Shown: piece by piece, positions 35,595 through 48,065 of the stretch
Layout: each line of letters opens with the position of its first letter
Numbering within the stretch: the stretch's first letter is position 1
Translations under genes and position numbers: made by a program
The notes under the pieces: generated by a model
Database searches by the model: none
What the model was told of the DNA's origin: nothing
Seen by the model: the letters and a program-made list of their open reading frames with translations, nothing else
Assembly (NCBI RefSeq): GCF_014898055.3
Contig: NW_023601104.1
Coordinates: 42,286,210-42,350,209 of the forward strand
Origin: Talpa occidentalis
Taxonomy: Eukaryota; Chordata; Mammalia; Eulipotyphla; Talpidae
Length of the DNA: 64,000 bases
Direction of reading: 5' to 3'

Positions 35595-37270
35595 TAAGTG
35601 TTTCACTTTTAAATAAGATTAATGGTCAATCCTCTGCAGAAGGTGGAGAATTCAGTAACTTAAAAATTATACAGGTTTTGCACATGGCAAGGTGTGGGTT
35701 AATAGCAATGACCTGTGTCTCCCTCACTGCTGATTCCCCCTATGCTGCATTTGGGCTGAAAACAGCTACCAAATGACAACCTCAATTATCTGAAGGCTGT
35801 CTGGGTGCCCCACCCCTGCCCCAGTGCACCCTTCTACATGCATCAGGTGGGACTTAATTTACCTGGGAAAACCCTCTTTTGGGACACTGAGCAGAGTCCA
35901 GGGATGCCCTCTTGGGGCAAACCTTTCCCGTTGGCCTGTTATATCAGGAAACAACCGTCTGATGTCCTGTGCTGTAAGGCTGAGGCAGAGATGAGATTTC
36001 TGAGAGAAAGGGACCAAGCTAGCCCCAGTGATGTGCCCTCGTGATTTCCTCAGGACTCACTGAACACCATTTTCCAGTAGGGATTTCTGTGAAGGTAGCT
36101 GAGACACTGGCAGCTGCACAGCCGTCCTTTGCTTGTGGTGCCAGGAGAGGGGGAGTGGGGTGAATGGCTGGAAGCTGAGTCCTCAAGTCCAAGGTCAAGG
36201 GTAGCACTTTGGTGAGTGACACCTGGTCCAGTCACAGCTGGACCCTCAGGTTCCCAGGTGTAGGGACTGGAAACAAGGGGCCATTTGCAATCTCATGTTG
36301 GAGGTTCTGGACAATGATTAAGCAAGGAGAGTACAGTTATTACAAAAGGTTGCTGGGTAAAAGCAACGGTGTAAGTGAAAATGAGAGAATGGAGGAAAGT
36401 GTACATGAGAGAAGTTCTTGCTCCTGTTGTCAGCCCATCTCTGGCCTCTCCGTTCCCTGGTATCTCATATGTCATCCTGTCATAGTTCCTTTGGTAAACG
36501 GATCCCAGAGGCCCAAAAGCTCTCTGCAACACCTGATTTCTCATGGGCAGAGTTTGAGGGACGGGCTGGAATGGTCCAGATCTTCTGTTCTGTTCACTTA
36601 GGGTTCCATGGCTGCCTCCTGGTCCTTGGTCAGAAACAGAGGAAATTAATAGCAGGGAGTATTACAAAAGGGATGTTGTACCAGACTGGAGGGGAAATAG
36701 AATATATGACAAATGAATTCTGAGGTGAGAATTTCTAAACACAATATTTGTTAAATGTCCCTGAATGTTATATAGAGAAACAGAAAGTCTATGCACTCAT
36801 GTATTAGAGATTCTGCAAATGATTCAGCAGAAGCCCTCCAACCTACCCCAAACCAAACCATCTGTCACATCCTGTAGAGACTTGATAGTGCACACCCCTG
36901 GCCCTAGGTGTGATGGGGAAGAAAGAACCCCTTTCTGTGAAGGTTAAGATGTGATCTTCTGGGTAAAGAAATGGTAAAGACTCATGGCTCAGTCTTGTGG
37001 TTAAATGAAACTGGCCATGGCCAAGTTCTGGCCCCTTATGCCTATAGATTCTGATTTCAGGCAAAACAGAAGACAGTGATAAGACTTAGGGAAATCAGTT
37101 GACAGCAGTAGAAGCAAAAGCCATGTGTCACTGTAGGAATGTCCGGTTACTGTGCTAGTGTCACTACCTAAAAGGAATGGCCCTGCCCACTTCCGATAGG
37201 GACTGGCTGTGACATGTGAGAGGTTACAGCTCTAGGGGATGCCCCTCATGGGCCAGGCTCAATATTCAGT
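35595..37270. other. Unit 2 flanking DNA, no gene seen
   Basis: Aligns with 6,430-8,770 of unit 1, with a deletion in unit 2 near 36,985 (about 0.5 kb corresponding to roughly 7,825-8,480 of unit 1). No recognised gene. Confidence 0.5.
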
Positions 37271-37274
37271 GGGA

Positions 37275-37690
37275 AGAAGAAATAGAACACCTAAACAGAC
37301 CAATTACAAGCAGCGAAATTGAGGCAGTAATCAAAGCACTCCCCAAAAACAAAAGCCCAGGCCCAGACGGCTTCACAAATGAATTCTACCAAATGTTCAG
37401 CAGTGAATTAGTTCCTATCCTACACAAACTCTTTCAAAAATTTGAAAAAGAAGGAATACTACCAAACACATTCTATAAAGCCAACATTACACTAATACCA
37501 AAACCAAACAAAGACAGCACAAAAAAAAGAAAATTACAGGGCAATCTCCCTAATGAACACTGATGCAAAAAATCCTCAACAAAATCCTTGCCAACAGAAT
37601 CCAACAATGCATCAAAGGGACAGTACACAACGATCAAGTGCGATTTATCCCAGGGGCACAAGGATGGTTCAACATACGAAAATCAATTCA
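37275..37690 (+). mobile_element. Internal L1 ORF2 fragment without poly-A tail
   Basis: About 415 bp encoding the start of the L1 reverse-transcriptase domain (residues [16 protein letters not shown] and, after a frame change near 37,530, [12 protein letters not shown] and [14 protein letters not shown]). It lacks the ORF2 end, 3'UTR and poly-A. ATTCAGTGGG borders it on both sides (37,264 and 37,687), and unit 1 has the single, uninterrupted site at about 8,764. Confidence 0.88.
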
Positions 37691-37927
37691 GTGGGGAATG
37701 TGGGGAAAGAACATCAGGAAAATAAAGCAGAAAATGATTTTAAAAATACTTTAAAATATTTTTAAGGAAAGGAACTGTGTGACCTAAATGAGCATTTCCA
37801 TCATGATAGGGAAACTTTCTCTAAGAAAACAGAATGGCTTACATTAGCAACATAAACAGAAATGTATATCTTTCAGCAACACTTTATCTTTCCCCAGATT
37901 CCTTGTCAATGTAGGAAACAGTGCATT

Positions 37928-38095
37928 TGCAGAGCTATGGATAAGATCACAGACTTTGGAATCAGACTTCTACATTGTAACCCTTGCTCCCTCTTCACTC
38001 TCATGATATGAGCGAAGAGGAAAACTATTTTCTGGTGTCAGTATCTCAACTGTCTCATCTGTGAAATGAAGAAATATCAGTAGCTCCCTCAGAGT
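37928..38095 (+). repeat. MIR remnant (unit 2 counterpart)
   Basis: Same MIR-like blocks as 9,563-9,722 of unit 1 ('actttggaatcagac', 'ctgtctcatctgtgaaatg'). Confidence 0.55.
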
Positions 38096-38602
38096 GTGGA
38101 GTGGGGATCTATGGTCAGGGATCAAAGTTAGCTAGCATTATGATGTTGGATGTTATTTTCTCATTTGCTCAACAAACTCATTAATCACACCAGTACGGGA
38201 AATATATGAAGCAAACATAGAGAAAAAGGCAGAAATAAATGATTCTCTAGAAATAGTTGGAGAGTTCAATAATACACTTTAAATAGTGTGTTGAACTTTT
38301 ACACAGGAAATTAATAGGAAACAAGGGGTTTGAACAACACTATAAATGAGTTAGACCAAACACATATACGGAACACTCCAGCCCCAGCAGAATACATATT
38401 CTCTCAAGTGCATGTTCTCTCAAGAAGTATTCTCCAGGATAAACCGTATGTTAGGTCATAAAACATTTCTCAGTAAATTTTAAATACTTTAAATTAGTTA
38501 AATTTGTAATAACTAAACATTAAATAATACAAATAATGCCAAGTACAGCTCCAATGAATAGGGTTGAGAGAGGAATCCGATTTAACAGAGGAAATAAAGA
38601 AA

Positions 38603-39007
38603 TGACCAACAGACAATAGAGTTTAAGAGAAGCAGGATCCAGGGCACACAAGGCCTCTTATTCCATGCGAATGGAATGAGTGCCCAGTGGAACTCATTTT
38701 TATTGATACAAACAGCCCCCCTCCCCTCCTGGTTAGTTACTAGACTAATGAATCATTCTCTTAGCATCTGGCCTTGTCTGGGCACACATTCACAGCCAAG
38801 GTTCTGTGCAATCAGGTTATTCTGTTTCTTTTCTAATCTAGTTTGTCCCCCAAACATAGTTTCGCAGACACAAGAAAGAACATCCTGATCTGTACACGGG
38901 CCAGTCTTCTGAACAGTGCTGATCAGTCTTTAGCCATGACCAATCTTCTAGCCAAGACCTTGATGTTTTCCTTGACTCAGCACTTTATGCCTTAGGGGTC
39001 TCCAACA
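38603..39007 (-). mobile_element. Solo LTR of an ERV, minus orientation
   Basis: 405 bp starting TG and ending CA on the minus strand (TGTTGGAGACCCC ... TTGGTCA), with AATAAA in the 3' half (ATCAATAAAAATGAG, about 38,698-38,712) as expected at an R/U5 boundary. It is bounded on both sides by old L1 sequence that joins logically across it. The flanking bases (AAGAAA / AAATAA) are only a loose duplication. The layout suggests a solo LTR left by LTR-LTR recombination. Confidence 0.65.
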
Positions 39008-39103
39008 AAATAATCTCTAACCTTAATGAAATGAAACTAGAAATGAGTAATGGAAGGAAAACTGGAAAACTCACAGACATGGAAATCAAGCAACACACTC
39101 TTT

Positions 39104-41753
39104 TTTTTTTTTTTTTAATATTAAATTTTATTTTTATATTCCCCCATACAATTGCAAACGCCCCATTCTGACCCCAATCCTTCCCCTCCCGGCCCCCACC
39201 CCCCAAAAAGTGTCTCTGGTTCATAGTTTTTTGTTGATTTTGATTTTCACTTTCTTATATTCATTTTCCTGGTCCCTTATTTAAGTTTTCTAGATTCCTG
39301 CTATGAGTGAGACCATCCGGTATTTTTCTTTTTCTTTTTGGCTTATTTCGCTGAGCATGATCCCTTCCAGCGCCATCCATGTTGCTGCAAATTGCATGTG
39401 TTTATCTTTTTTGAATGCTGAGTAATATTCCATGGTATATATGTACCACATCTTCTTGATCCAGTCATCTATTTTTGGGCATTTGGGTTGTTTCCAAAGC
39501 TTAGCTATTGTAAACAGTGCTGCTATAAACATAGGCGTGCAGGTGCTCTTTGGAATTGATGTTTCTGTGTCCTTTGGGTAAATACCTAGGAGTGGAATTG
39601 CTGGATCATATGGAAGCTCTATGTTTAGTAGGTCCAGAAATCTCCACACAGCTCTCCATAGTGGTTGGACCAGTTTGCACTCCCACCAACAGTGCAGAAG
39701 AGTTCCTTTTTCTCCACACCCTCGCCAACATTTGTTGTTGCTAGTTTTTTTAATATGTGCCATTCTCACTGGTGTGAGATGGTATCTCATGGTAGTTTTG
39801 ATTTGCATTTCCCTGATTACAAGTGATGTTGAACATTTTTTCATATGCCTGTTGGCCTTTTGCATTTCCTCTTCAGAGAAGTTTCTTTTTAGCTCTTCTG
39901 CCCATTTTTTGACTGGATTATTTTCTTTGTTGTTGCTGAGTCTCATCAGCTCTTTGCAGATTTTTGTGATCAGTCCTTTATCATTAGTGTTGGGTGCAAA
40001 AATGTTCTCCCAGTTGGTGGGGTTTCTCTTTGTTTTTGTTATTGTCTCTTTTGCTGTGCAGAAGCTCTTTAATTTGATGTAGTCCCAGCTGTTTATCTTT
40101 CTCTTCACTATCACTGCTTTGGGTGATGTGTCTGTAAAGATGTCTTTGATGTGCAAATCACGTAGTGTTTCGCCTATATTTCCTTCTATGTATTTTATGG
40201 TTTCAGGTCTTATGTCTAGTTCTTTAATCCATTTTGAGTTGATTTTTGTGTATGGTGTGAGGTAGTGGTCAAGCTTCATTCTTTTGGATGTAGCGACCCA
40301 GTTTTCCCAGCACCATTTATTGAACAAACTTTCTTTGCTCCAATGCATAGTCTTTGCTCCTTTGTCAAAGATTAGTTGACCATAAATCTGTGGGTTTATT
40401 TCTGGATTTTCTATTCGATTCCATTGGTCTGTATGTCTGTTCTTGTTCCAATACCATGCAGTTTTGATGATTATGGCTTTGTAGTATAGTTTGAAGTCTG
40501 GGAGTGTGATGCCTCCATTTCCTTCTTTTTTTTTCAGTAGAGCTTTGGCTATTCGGGGTTTTTGGTGATTCCATATGAATTTCATCAATAATTGTTCTAT
40601 TACTTTGAAGAATGCCATTGAGATTTTGATTGGAATAGCATTGAATCTGTATATTGCTTTTGGTAGGATGGCCATTTTAATAATGTTTATTCTTCCAATC
40701 CATGAGCAGGGGATGTCTTTCCATTTATTTGTGTCTTCTTCTATTTCTTTTAACAGTGTTTTATAGTTTTCTTTGTATAGGTCCTTTACCTCTTTTGTTA
40801 GATTTATTCCCAAATATTTGATTTTTTTTGTTTCAATAATAAAAGGGGTGTTTTTTTTGATTTCTTCTTCTTCAGATTTATTGTTTGTGTATAGGAAGGC
40901 TACTGACTTTTGCATGTTGATTTTGTATCCTGCCACTTTACTGAATTGATTGATGAGTTGAATTAGTTTTTCTGTGGAGATTTTGGGGTTCTCTATGTAT
41001 ATTATCATATCATCTGCAAATAGTGATAGTTTGACTTCTTCTTTTCCTATTTGGATTCCTTGGATATCTTTCTCTTGTCTTATTGCTCTGGCTAGGACTT
41101 CCAGTATTATATTGAAAAGCAGTGGTGAGAGTGGACATCCTTGTCTTGTTCCAGATCTTAATGGAATTGCTTTCAGCTTTTCACCATTGAGAATGATACT
41201 GGCTGTTGGCTTGTCATAGATGGCCTTTATGATGTTGAGGTATGTTCCTTGTATCCCAAGAATTTCAAGGGCTTTTATCATGAATGGGTGTTGCACTTTG
41301 TCGAAAGCTTTCTCAGCATCTATTGATATTATCATATGGTTTTTATATTTCTTTTTGTTGATGTGTTGGATAACGTTGATTGATTTTCGGATGTTAAACC
41401 ATCCTTGTGCCCCTGGAATGAATCCAACTTGGTCGTGGTGAATTATCTTATGGATACATTGTTGGATTCTGATAGCTAAAATTTTATTGAGGATTTTTGC
41501 ATCAGTGTTCATTAGGGAGATTGGCCTGTAGTTTTCCTTTTTTGTGTTGTCCTTATTCGGTTTTGGTATTAGTGTAATATTGGCTTCATAGAACGTGTTT
41601 GGTATTGTCCCTTCCTTCTCAATTTTTTGGAAGAGTTTGTGAAGGATAGGCACTATTTCGTCTCTGAATGTTTGGTAGAATTCATTTGTAAATCCATCAG
41701 GCCCTGGGCTTTTGTTTTTGGGGAGGTTTTTGATTACCATTTCAATTTCGCTG
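39104..41753 (-). mobile_element. Young 5'-truncated L1 with intact 3' ORF2
   Basis: A 2.65-kb L1 on the minus strand, truncated at the start of the RT domain. An uninterrupted frame runs from the 5' truncation point to the ORF2 stop at 39,290 (about 820 L1 codons; the first 18 or so codons of the open frame, up to 41,806, are flanking DNA). Visible: [10 protein letters not shown], the RT block [10 protein letters not shown] at about residue 162, catalytic FADD at about residue 263, and the C-terminal Cys motif C-x3-C...HC-x3-C. The endonuclease domain is absent, so it cannot retrotranspose. CAAGCAACACACTCTT at about 39,089-39,104 and 41,755-41,770 is a target-site duplication. The T run at 39,103-39,118 is the poly-A tail. 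Confidence 0.95.
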
Positions 41754-43200
41754 TCAAGCAACACACTCTTAAAGCAAAGGGTCAAAGTCGAAATGACCAT
41801 GACCATGACACAAATGAAAATAAAAACACAACGTACCAGAATATATGGGATTCACTAAGAGTAATGTTCAGAGTGAAATATTTAAGTCCTATATTACAAA
41901 AGGAGAAATATATCAAATCAACAACACAACACCACACCTAAAGAAATAGAAGGAAGAGCCTAAAGGAATTTTAGAACTTTCTAAAGGAATGAGAAAAGGA
42001 AGATCAAATAACCTGAGCCAGAAAAGGAAAAAAATAGTAAAGGTTAGAGCAGAGACCAACAGAATAGAAAGGATCAACAAGACCAAAAATTGTTTCTTTA
42101 AAAATACCAACAAACTTAATACTTTTAACTAGATCAAATGATAAAAAAGAGAGAAGATGTACAGCATGAAAACCAGAACATAAAATGAAGACATTACTAC
42201 CAACCTAGAGAAACTGAAAGAATTTGTGGGGAATGCTATCTACCTTTGTACACCAAACAAAAATAGCTAATCTAAGTGACATGGACAAATTCCGAGAAAA
42301 ACAGAAACTTCCAAATCTGACTGAAGATGAAATAAAAATATGACCAGAACTACAACAAGGAGATTGAACTAATAATCAGAAACCTCCCAACACAGATAAT
42401 CCCAGGCCCAGATGGTATCATTGGTATATCCTCTAAACATTTAAAGAATTATCACCAATCTCACTCAAACTCTTTAGAACAAACTAAACAGGAAAGAATA
42501 CTTCCTCACATATTCTAAAAGGCCATCATCCCCAGGTACCAAACAGACAAAGATACCAAAAGAAAACTGGAACACCAATGTCCTTTATGAAAATAGATGC
42601 ACAGTTCTTCATGATGAAACTATCAAATTGAGTCCAACAACCCAATAAAAGGATTATAGCCCATGAGCAATTGGGATTAACCCCTGAAAAGTTAAGGTGG
42701 TTCAAAATGAGACATTCAATCAGTGTAACTCACCATAGTAATAGAATGAAGGGAAAATACATGATCATCTCCATGGATGAAGAAAATTCATTTAACAAAA
42801 TGAAAATCATTCACGGTTTTAAGGGTGAAAAAGGTTTAGCAAGCTAAAAATAAAAGGGAAATTCCATAACATCATAAAAGGTGTTTACTCAAACCCAAAA
42901 TCTGTCATCTTATGCAGTGATAAAAGACTGATATTAGGAACAAGATAAGTATGTTCACTTCACCACCACTATTTGACATTGAATTCAAAGTCCTGGACAG
43001 AACAATTATCAAGACAATGAAGTAAAAGGCATACAAATTGGAGAAAATGAAGTAAAACTACCTGCTGGCAGATGATATAATTGTATCTATACAGAAAATC
43101 TCTCCCCCGGACCTCTTCCACGTAGCAAAATAAATAAATAAATTCAGGGCGGAAACAAGCTCCATCGTCAGTCTGTACACCAGCAATGAATAATCAAAAG

Positions 43201-43436
43201 ACCGGTTCGATCCCCAGCTGCTCCCCGGCCACCGGAGGAGGGTCCCACATGGCACGCAGACCTCTCCTGCAGCCCGCTGCTCCCCTCAGCAGTGTACTTC
43301 GGTCCTTCTGCCTGCTCTGCTCCCCGCTCTGGCTCTGGTGAATTCTCTCACCCTCCCGCGCTTCTGACTGTACCCAGTGCATGTATAAACAAAACAAACA
43401 AACAAATAAATAAATAAAACATGCCTCTAAAAAAAA
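43201..43436 (+). mobile_element. 5'-truncated tRNA-derived SINE
   Basis: Begins at the box B region (GGTTCGATCCCCAGCTG) and ends in an A-rich (AAATAAATAAAT) tail. The first 60 or so bases of the family are missing. The unit 1 counterpart site (about 10,775) is empty. Confidence 0.85.
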
Positions 43437-43560
43437 ATTAATAAAATTCCATTAGCAACAACATTCTCCCAAATAAAATGCCCAATACCAAATGTAACCA
43501 TGGAGGTGAACAAATTTGAACTTGCTCAACAGTGGATCTTATTTAAAAATAAATTACCTT

Positions 43561-44899
43561 TCTGATTATTGTGTTAATATATGTTCATGAAGAAAACGCA
43601 AAGTAGGAAGGAAAATTGTCATTCATTTCAATCTTTCACAGACACAGAATGTAACATAAGCATTGAGTTTTAAATCCTGGCATCATATGAGATCTACAGT
43701 GCCATTTTCTTTGATGTAACTAAACCCAACAACTGAAGCCTTTCCTCTGTGTTCAAAAATGTATGTCAATGGGACTATAATACCTCTTTCCTAGTGTTTA
43801 GAATTTTTACTTGCAATTAATTTCTACAGTTTCTCGAAAATTTTAAAACAAAACAAAATTATTAAGTGCCTTGATTTCTCATTATTTGTTAATAATCATC
43901 TTTAATGTCCTGAGGAATGATCCAACATTTCTCTCATGTGTATCTGTAGCCCTGCCTGTCCTATTCTGGGTGGAAGGAACACAGAGGAACCTTGCACTAT
44001 GTTGTGTGTTGTGTCCAGTTTCTTTTATAGCTTAATATTCTGAGGTTTATCCAGAGGTCAGAGATCACCAAAAGGTCAAGTCCTGGTCTCTGGTGCCTAG
44101 CATGCTGCCCACTTTGCATGGTATTGGCAATTTAGCAATCTAACTTCCTTGGGAGAAGCCGTCCTCTGCCAGTCTTAGCCCATGTGCTTGAGTGGGACCC
44201 ACCCCAGTGCCCCCAAAGCAGGGAAGACCAAGGCTTGCCAGCCCATGGACCCAACTTCCAGGGCCATAGAGACTTGCTATTTAGGTCAATCAACATCAAG
44301 GGCCAGTTTTGGTAAAAACAAAAGTCAAGAGAGATGCCCTCACTCTGAGCATTTGTAATTTTAAAGGGATGATAAATAACCCTCAGGAAGGAAGCTCGAA
44401 TGAGGCAGGGCTGCTGTCTGGATTTAGTGGCTGTGGCTGTCATTGACTTGTGCATCCACGGCCTGCACAGCTGCATCTGTGTCTGGCCGTAGCACAGCAG
44501 AGCCTGCGCCTCAGCTGAAGAAACTATCCTGAAGGACTTGGCAGGATGGAGATGAAGGGGTGTGGGCCTGTCACTTGATTTCTGGGGCTCTGGCACCTCT
44601 ACCGGTCAATACCACCTCCTAGTCCCCACCTTAGCCTCCGGCTCCTGTCTGGGTTGGGACAAGTGGTCTTTTCTGAGTCATCAGCTGTGGGTGCTGATGT
44701 GGCCACTGTGGGTCCTGACACGTCCCTGTGGGCGTCACCAGGCAGCAGGAATGGGGGCGGGGCAGCCTTCATAGAAAGCCTTGTAGGATGACATGCCACA
44801 GAACCAGAAAGGGCTCAAATACAGCATTACCTGAGCCTTTTAACAGTATAACGAGGCAGCTTCTCCTGAGGCCTTGTGCTCTGTCCTGAGCCTCCCCAC
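43561..44899. other. Region 3' of SDR39U1 fragment, unit 2
   Basis: Aligns with 10,906-12,218 of unit 1. No coding exon recognised. See the possible KHNYN 3'UTR remark for unit 1. Confidence 0.4.
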
Positions 44900-45715
44900 T
44901 TAGGCTACAACTTCCTTCAGGGAGCCCCTATCTCCAGAAGGAATACTGGTAGCCAGCAGCGTGTGCTCTGTGGCATGACCTTCTGGCCCTCCAGCAGCAT
45001 GATGGCGCGCTCTCTACCAAAGATAGCTTGTACCACAGTGCTGGGGAGAGGTATGAAGGCTGGGCGGCCCAGAGCAGCACCCAAGGCCTGGGCAAACTCA
45101 GCATTTGTAGTGGTGGAGGCTGGAGCCACTCCATTCAGAACTCCCTGCACATGGTTTGCTTCAATGGCGTGGACCAAGATTCCTGCTAGGTCCCTTATGT
45201 GAATCCAGGGGAAGAACTGGTAACCTGAGCCAATGGGGCCTCCTAGGCCCAGGCGGACGGGCAATAGCACGTGACCAATGGCACTGTCCCTGCGGCCCAG
45301 CACAACCCCTAGAACAGACAAAACAGATGATTGAGAGAGGCCCCTCAGCCTCCAGGTAGCCCGGTGGTTCTGCTCCTCCCGTTTCCCTTCCTCACTCTGC
45401 AAGCTGGTTTATGATTCAGCCTGCAGCAGAGCGAGGGTGTGGGGCATTGGGATGTCCATCCTCCTATCTGCAGACCGGTCAGAAGTGGTGGCACTCTCCC
45501 ACTCTGCAAGCGCAGCCCTCTGATACCCCCACGACCCCAAGCTGGTTGAAGGAGGTGGATCCTGTCTGATACCCAACCCCGGCTTCTCACCGGACCGCAC
45601 CACCACCTGGCGTGTAGAGTCTCCAGGAAGCCTGGCTGCAGCTTCCCATTTGGTTACTAGGTTGGAGAAAAAGTCAAAATCCCCCCCGGGGCTGTCCTCA
45701 TCATACTCCTAGTTC
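44900..45715 (-). pseudogene. SDR39U1: SDR39U1 copy B, exons 5 (part) and 6 only
   Basis: Exon 6 (44900-45308) is far better preserved than in copy A: GVVLGR, GHVLLPVRLGLGGPIGSG, FFPWIHI, TNAEFAQALGAALGR and AIMLLEGQKV read in one frame. The frame is lost by a 1-nt deletion just before the C-terminal GYQYSF segment. Exon 5 runs from 45597 and matches copy A (KWEAAARLPGDSTRQVVVRS, FDFFSN) up to about 45,715, where homology ends abruptly in the middle of the exon (upstream of the EDSPG codons). Exons 1-4 and the CpG-island promoter are absent from this unit. It cannot make SDR39U1. The better state of exon 6 argues that copy A decayed after the duplication. Confidence 0.88.
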
Positions 45716-47000
45716 CACCTTCTATATGGTCTTAAAATGTTGATATCCTTCAAAACTGGGTTCTAAGGACAGTCCTCTGTCCCTCGTCTCAACTTTTTAT
45801 TGCAAACTTCTATGTTGGTGATAAGGTCTCAGGGGGAAGGGAAGGGCATCGTACCTACTATGGGAATCTGCACATACCCACACCTCATAGGCCACATGAA
45901 AACACCTTGTGAATAATAATCTGTGTTCTTTGACTAAAACTCTTGTTTTGGACTGAAAGTTTTGCCCCTGTGGCACCACCAGAAAGTGCTAGGCATTGAT
46001 ACCATCAGGAAAACAGGATGTTTTTCCCAGGCCCAAGAAAAACGGTATACCTGGGTCAAGATGACAACAAACTCTGGGGACATGATGAAGACCAGGGCAC
46101 CAACTGTGATGGGCTGTTGTGGTGGGAGGTTCGCATATGCTTAACTGTCTTTGCTTAGTTCACTAGAAAAAGGTTGGCTTGAGATGGGATGTTAAAGCGG
46201 GCTTTGGGGATAAAATAGCCCCATTCCCTCAGATCACTGGTTTTCTGGCAATAAAGTGTGTTTGATAGATTCAATTCCTGTGTCTGTTCAGTTGGCTTCA
46301 GGCAGTGACAGCCAATCCCAGATTTTTCTGTTACATTCCTGTGAGTGGTTCTCCAGCACTGGGTCTGAATGATCATGATCATGTACTTTGTGACCTGGGG
46401 ATCTGGGTCCTATGTGCTCTGGTTCCAAGGCTTCTGGGAAGATCTTTCTGATACATGTACTCTCTCTCAGTTTTTGTCCTGGATCCCTACGAAGATGTTT
46501 CAGAAAAAGTTTCTTGCTCTTTGTCTTTTAGGTTAATCATATTTGTTGTGAAAATAGGTGTACTCACTTTGAAATCCATTCATTAAAAAGTACCCAGGCA
46601 TTTACAGTCTCACAAAACAGGTGCACTGCTGTCCTTTGCTGTAGGCACGGTGCTGTGCTGCATTTCCCATTGCCTCAAGGCTACATTCCACCAGGGCTAG
46701 AGGAGGACAGTGACTTGGGTGAGAGAGGGCAGGGGTTTCAGAAGCCTGGCCCTCACCCTTTCTCAGGTGATTTCAAGGAGAAAGGAAGGAAAGCATCATC
46801 TTTTTGTATTTGATATTGTGTTGGAAATATTAAAACATGTCTAATTATAAAAAATTTAGGCATATACAAAAATAGGGAGGATTATACAGAGAACTTGTCT
46901 TCAACAAATATATGTACATAGCCAATTTTGTTCCATTTACTTCTCATTCCCCTTCACATGCTTCCCCTTTTCTCTCATTATTTTGAAGCAAATCTCAGTC
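45716..47000. other. Unit 2-specific sequence, repeat-like, no gene seen
   Basis: No counterpart in unit 1. The stretch 45,940-46,360 contains an AATAAA (about 46,250) and may be a degraded LTR. 46,790-46,995 ('ttttgaagcaaatctcag') resembles an old L1 3'UTR. No coding exon recognised. Confidence 0.4.
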
Positions 47001-47009
47001 ACTGATATT

Positions 47010-47117
47010 AGGTATTTTGCTCAAGGTCTCACACATGTCAGAACCAGGATTTGCGTGAACCCAGGCTGTCAGTTCCAGAGTTAGCATGCTTTTGCCACTG
47101 TACCTTACTGCCTTTCA
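47010..47117 (-). repeat. MIR element, minus orientation
   Basis: 'ctcaaggtctcacacatgtcagaaccaggatttg', 'cccaggctgtcagttcc' and 'gcatgcttttgccactgtaccttactgcct' match the reversed MIR core in order. Confidence 0.8.
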
Positions 47118-47474
47118 AAGATAATTTTGAGTTTCCAGCTCTAATAGCACAGTGAACCCAGGATTAAGTGAGATGGTACGTATGAAATTTGCATTATTCT
47201 GTACAAATGACACATTTTCATAGTTTGTATTTTTCTCAATGTGAGGTTATTATATATTTTTTCCCCAACAGATTTTAGAGAAGTTGTGCTGCTCTGGGTG
47301 TTAACATCAGGTAAAAACTTCATGGTGTGTTCTGATAGCTATCTTGTTAGCTGTTGTCTCCCTGTGATTGGCAGGGCTGAGGAACCCTTATGCTCAAAAG
47401 GTGCCATGCTGCAGGAGGCCAGTTGGGGGAGCCTTAGCCCCAAGTCAAGGCAGGCTGAAGGAAGCAGAGGCTGC

Positions 47475-48065
47475 TGAGACAAGACTGAAGTCCAGTGAGT
47501 CCCGAGTCCATAGGGATGCTGGTGAATGAAGAGGTTAGGAAATGGGTACAGGTAGTTAGGAATAGGGTGCCCCAAGCCCATTTATAATCTGAACAGTCAG
47601 TGGGAATCAGGAGGTTGCCCCCCAGGCTCAGGTGCCCTACATCCATTCATCAGTCTGATTGAGGAACAAACGTGAGACCAACAGGGCACCCAGAACCCAG
47701 TTATAAACATGGAATGTTTGGACCACCAACACAATAACACAATGCAAAAGCAACGGGCCAAAGCTGGTTTCGGCAAGGCAGGCCACATAACATGGGAAAC
47801 TTGGTAGGCCTCAGTAACCTGGGAGACCCCATAGGCGCCAAGAGACTCAACTCGGAGAAACCCACTAGCCAAACTCCCACTCCTTGCACACTGTGTCAGC
47901 TCTTGCTTTTCAGCCTTTGGCGGCTCCCCATTTGGGACCTCTCTCTGTTCAGAGATCTTTCCTGTCCTTTTCTCATACATATATCAATAAATCTCTTTGG
48001 TCTCGACGTGGAATTCTTTCCTCGCTGAAGACAAGAACTAGAGAGCCATAGGGGAGTCCCTGGAT
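47475..48065 (+). mobile_element. Candidate solo LTR
   Basis: About 0.6 kb with an LTR-like end: pyrimidine-rich 'ctctctctgttcag', 'tatcaataaatctctttggtctc' (AATAAA) and then 'gtggaattctttcctcgctgaag'. Boundaries are approximate, and I do not see clear TG...CA ends or a duplication. Confidence 0.45.

Larger units (their letters stand above)
38110..43600 (+). mobile_element. Old L1 (plus strand) interrupted by later insertions
   Basis: Degenerate L1 ORF2 pieces occur in order at 38,150-38,602, 39,008-39,103, 41,754-43,195 and 43,437-43,560. Translations include the endonuclease-to-RT part ('aatacatattctctcaagtgc') and the RT part shared with unit 1. A solo LTR (38,603-39,007), a young L1 (39,104-41,753) and a SINE (43,201-43,436) are nested inside it. 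Confidence 0.75.
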
